DNA of 22,519 bases from Oscillospiraceae bacterium (lineage in GTDB: Bacteria; Bacillota; Clostridia; Oscillospirales; Acutalibacteraceae): the NCBI GenBank assembly GCA_019417045.1, contig DXWE01000002.1, positions 23,249-45,767 of the forward strand, in the 5' to 3' direction. Within the stretch, counting starts at the first letter, position 1. Each line of letters starts with the position of its first letter. The notes under the pieces were generated by a model. That model did no database searches and was not told the DNA's origin. It worked only from the letters and a program-made list of their open reading frames with translations. The position numbers and the translations under genes are program-made. Shown here one piece after another: positions 21,742 through 22,519 of this stretch.

Positions 21742-22519
21742 TTACAGCAGGGAGGCGAGCACTGCGTTGGAGACCAGAAATCCCCGCCGGGTCAGCCGGA
21801 TCCCGTCGCTGTCACAGAGAACCAGCCCGGGCGGCAGCGCGGCGGCACGGCGGCGCCATTCCGCCGGCAGCGGCGCGCCGAACCGCTCCCGATACCCGGC
21901 CTCCGTCAACCCCTCCGTCAGCCGCAGCCGCAGCAGGGCATACTCCTCCGGGCCGGCGTCCGCGATCGGGTCGTCCGGATCCTCGGGCAGCGGCTCCTCC
22001 CCGGCCAGAAAGGCGGCCAGCGATCGAGGATAGGCAAACCGCCGGCCCGCCACAAACGAGTGCGCGGACGGGCCGATGCCCAGATACGGGTCGCTGTTCC
22101 AGTATTTCAGATTGTGGCGGCTCTGACAGCCCTCTCTTGCAAAATTCGAGATCTCATACTGCTTGTAGCCCCGGCGCTCCAGCGCTTCGCAGGCGGCAAG
22201 GTACAGTGCCGCCGCCGCGTCGTCATCCGGCAGCCCCGCCGGCGGGTGGCGGCCGAACGGCGTGTCCGGCTCCCGCTTCAGCAAATAGGCGGAGGCGTGT
22301 GTGGCCCCGACCGCGTCCAGCACGCCGGTCGCCCGCTCGATATCGTCCACGGTCTGTCCCGGCACGGCGAGCATCAGATCGAGCGAGAGATTGTTTATGC
22401 CGGCGCGGCGGGCGTCCTCCGCCGTGCGGATCGTCTGCGCGGCCGTGTGCCGCCGCCCGAGCCGCCGGAGCGTCCCGTCGTCCGCCGCCTGCATCCCCAC
22501 CGACAGGCGGTTGCCGCCC
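21742..22519 (-). CDS. hemW: HemW-like heme chaperone, C-terminal part (5' end outside the window)
   Basis: About 258 residues of a radical SAM protein are visible; the frame runs off the right edge, reading GGNRLSVGMQAADD into the window. This segment is the family stretch following the SAM-binding core, with LSLDLMLAVPGQT, then YEISNFAR and HNLKYWNSDPYLGIGPSAHSF, all HemW hallmarks. The N-terminal CxxxCxxC cluster motif would lie beyond the window. HemW proteins were long annotated as oxygen-independent coproporphyrinogen oxidases but act in heme transfer. The YWNSDPYLGIGPSAHSF motif and absence of HemN-specific features favour HemW. It ends 28 bases before the palindrome at 21702-21718. 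In many Clostridia hemW lies near lepA or hrcA, which cannot be tested here. Confidence 0.9.
   Translation of the reverse strand, partial: GGNRLSVGMQAADDGTLRRLGRRHTAAQTIRTAEDARRAGINNLSLDLMLAVPGQTVDDIERATGVLDAVGATHASAYLLKREPDTPFGRHPPAGLPDDDAAAALYLAACEALERRGYKQYEISNFAREGCQSRHNLKYWNSDPYLGIGPSAHSFVAGRRFAYPRSLAAFLAGEEPLPEDPDDPIADAGPEEYALLRLRLTEGLTEAGYRERFGAPLPAEWRRRAAALPPGLVLCDSDGIRLTRRGFLVSNAVLASLL

Overview
The window looks like chromosome of a GC-rich, Gram-positive anaerobe of the class Clostridia, most likely an Oscillospiraceae/Ruminococcaceae-type gut bacterium. The signs are a secreted glycoside hydrolase with a C-terminal type I dockerin, the Firmicutes gene order Asp23/Gls24 - fakA - recG, a soj/spo0J-type parA-parB pair next to serS, two lipoproteins with lipoboxes, and strong GGAGG-type ribosome binding sites. 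No tRNA, rRNA, CRISPR array, insertion sequence or phage gene was seen. Taxonomy is inferred from gene content only.

Layout. Positions 1-3668 are read on the plus strand: a small nucleotidyltransferase, then a secreted GH5 glucanase with two duplicated carbohydrate-binding modules and a dockerin. A bidirectional terminator at 3711-3746 separates these from the rest, where every gene is on the minus strand. Going leftward along transcription from the right end these are: hemW (5' end beyond the window); yfhO, a GT2 glycosyltransferase, an oligopeptide-type binding lipoprotein, an Asp23/Gls24 protein and fakA (short gaps, probably one transcript ending at the terminator 13902-13926); recG; an MBOAT O-acyltransferase and a truncated DHHW-type partner (ending at terminator 9687-9716); a PsbP/DcrB-like lipoprotein; a TrhA/hemolysin III membrane protein; and parA, parB, serS and an acyl-ACP thioesterase.

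How the genes fit together. Several serve the cell envelope and lipid supply. YfhO with an adjacent GT2 resembles the B. subtilis YfhO/CsbB pair that glycosylates surface polymers from undecaprenyl-phosphate sugars. The MBOAT/DHHW pair resembles surface-polymer O-acylation systems. FakA and the FatA-type thioesterase act on free fatty acids or acyl-ACP. ParAB, SerS, RecG and HemW are housekeeping. ParAB and serS next to each other suggest the region may lie near the replication origin, although no parS site or oriC genes were found.

Regulatory sequence is readable. Six genes have extended -10 promoters (TGN followed by TATACT, TATATT or TATAGT). Clear intrinsic terminators follow GH5/thioesterase, trhA, the PsbP-like lipoprotein, the DHHW remnant and fakA. 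Intergenic gaps and one gene 3' end repeatedly carry short degenerate tandem repeats. I did not find a convincing wholly new multi-gene system. The best leads are the truncated DHHW gene, the YfhO-GT2-lipoprotein-Asp23-FakA operon with an acidic YfhO tail, the terminator immediately before recG, and the repeat-rich gaps.
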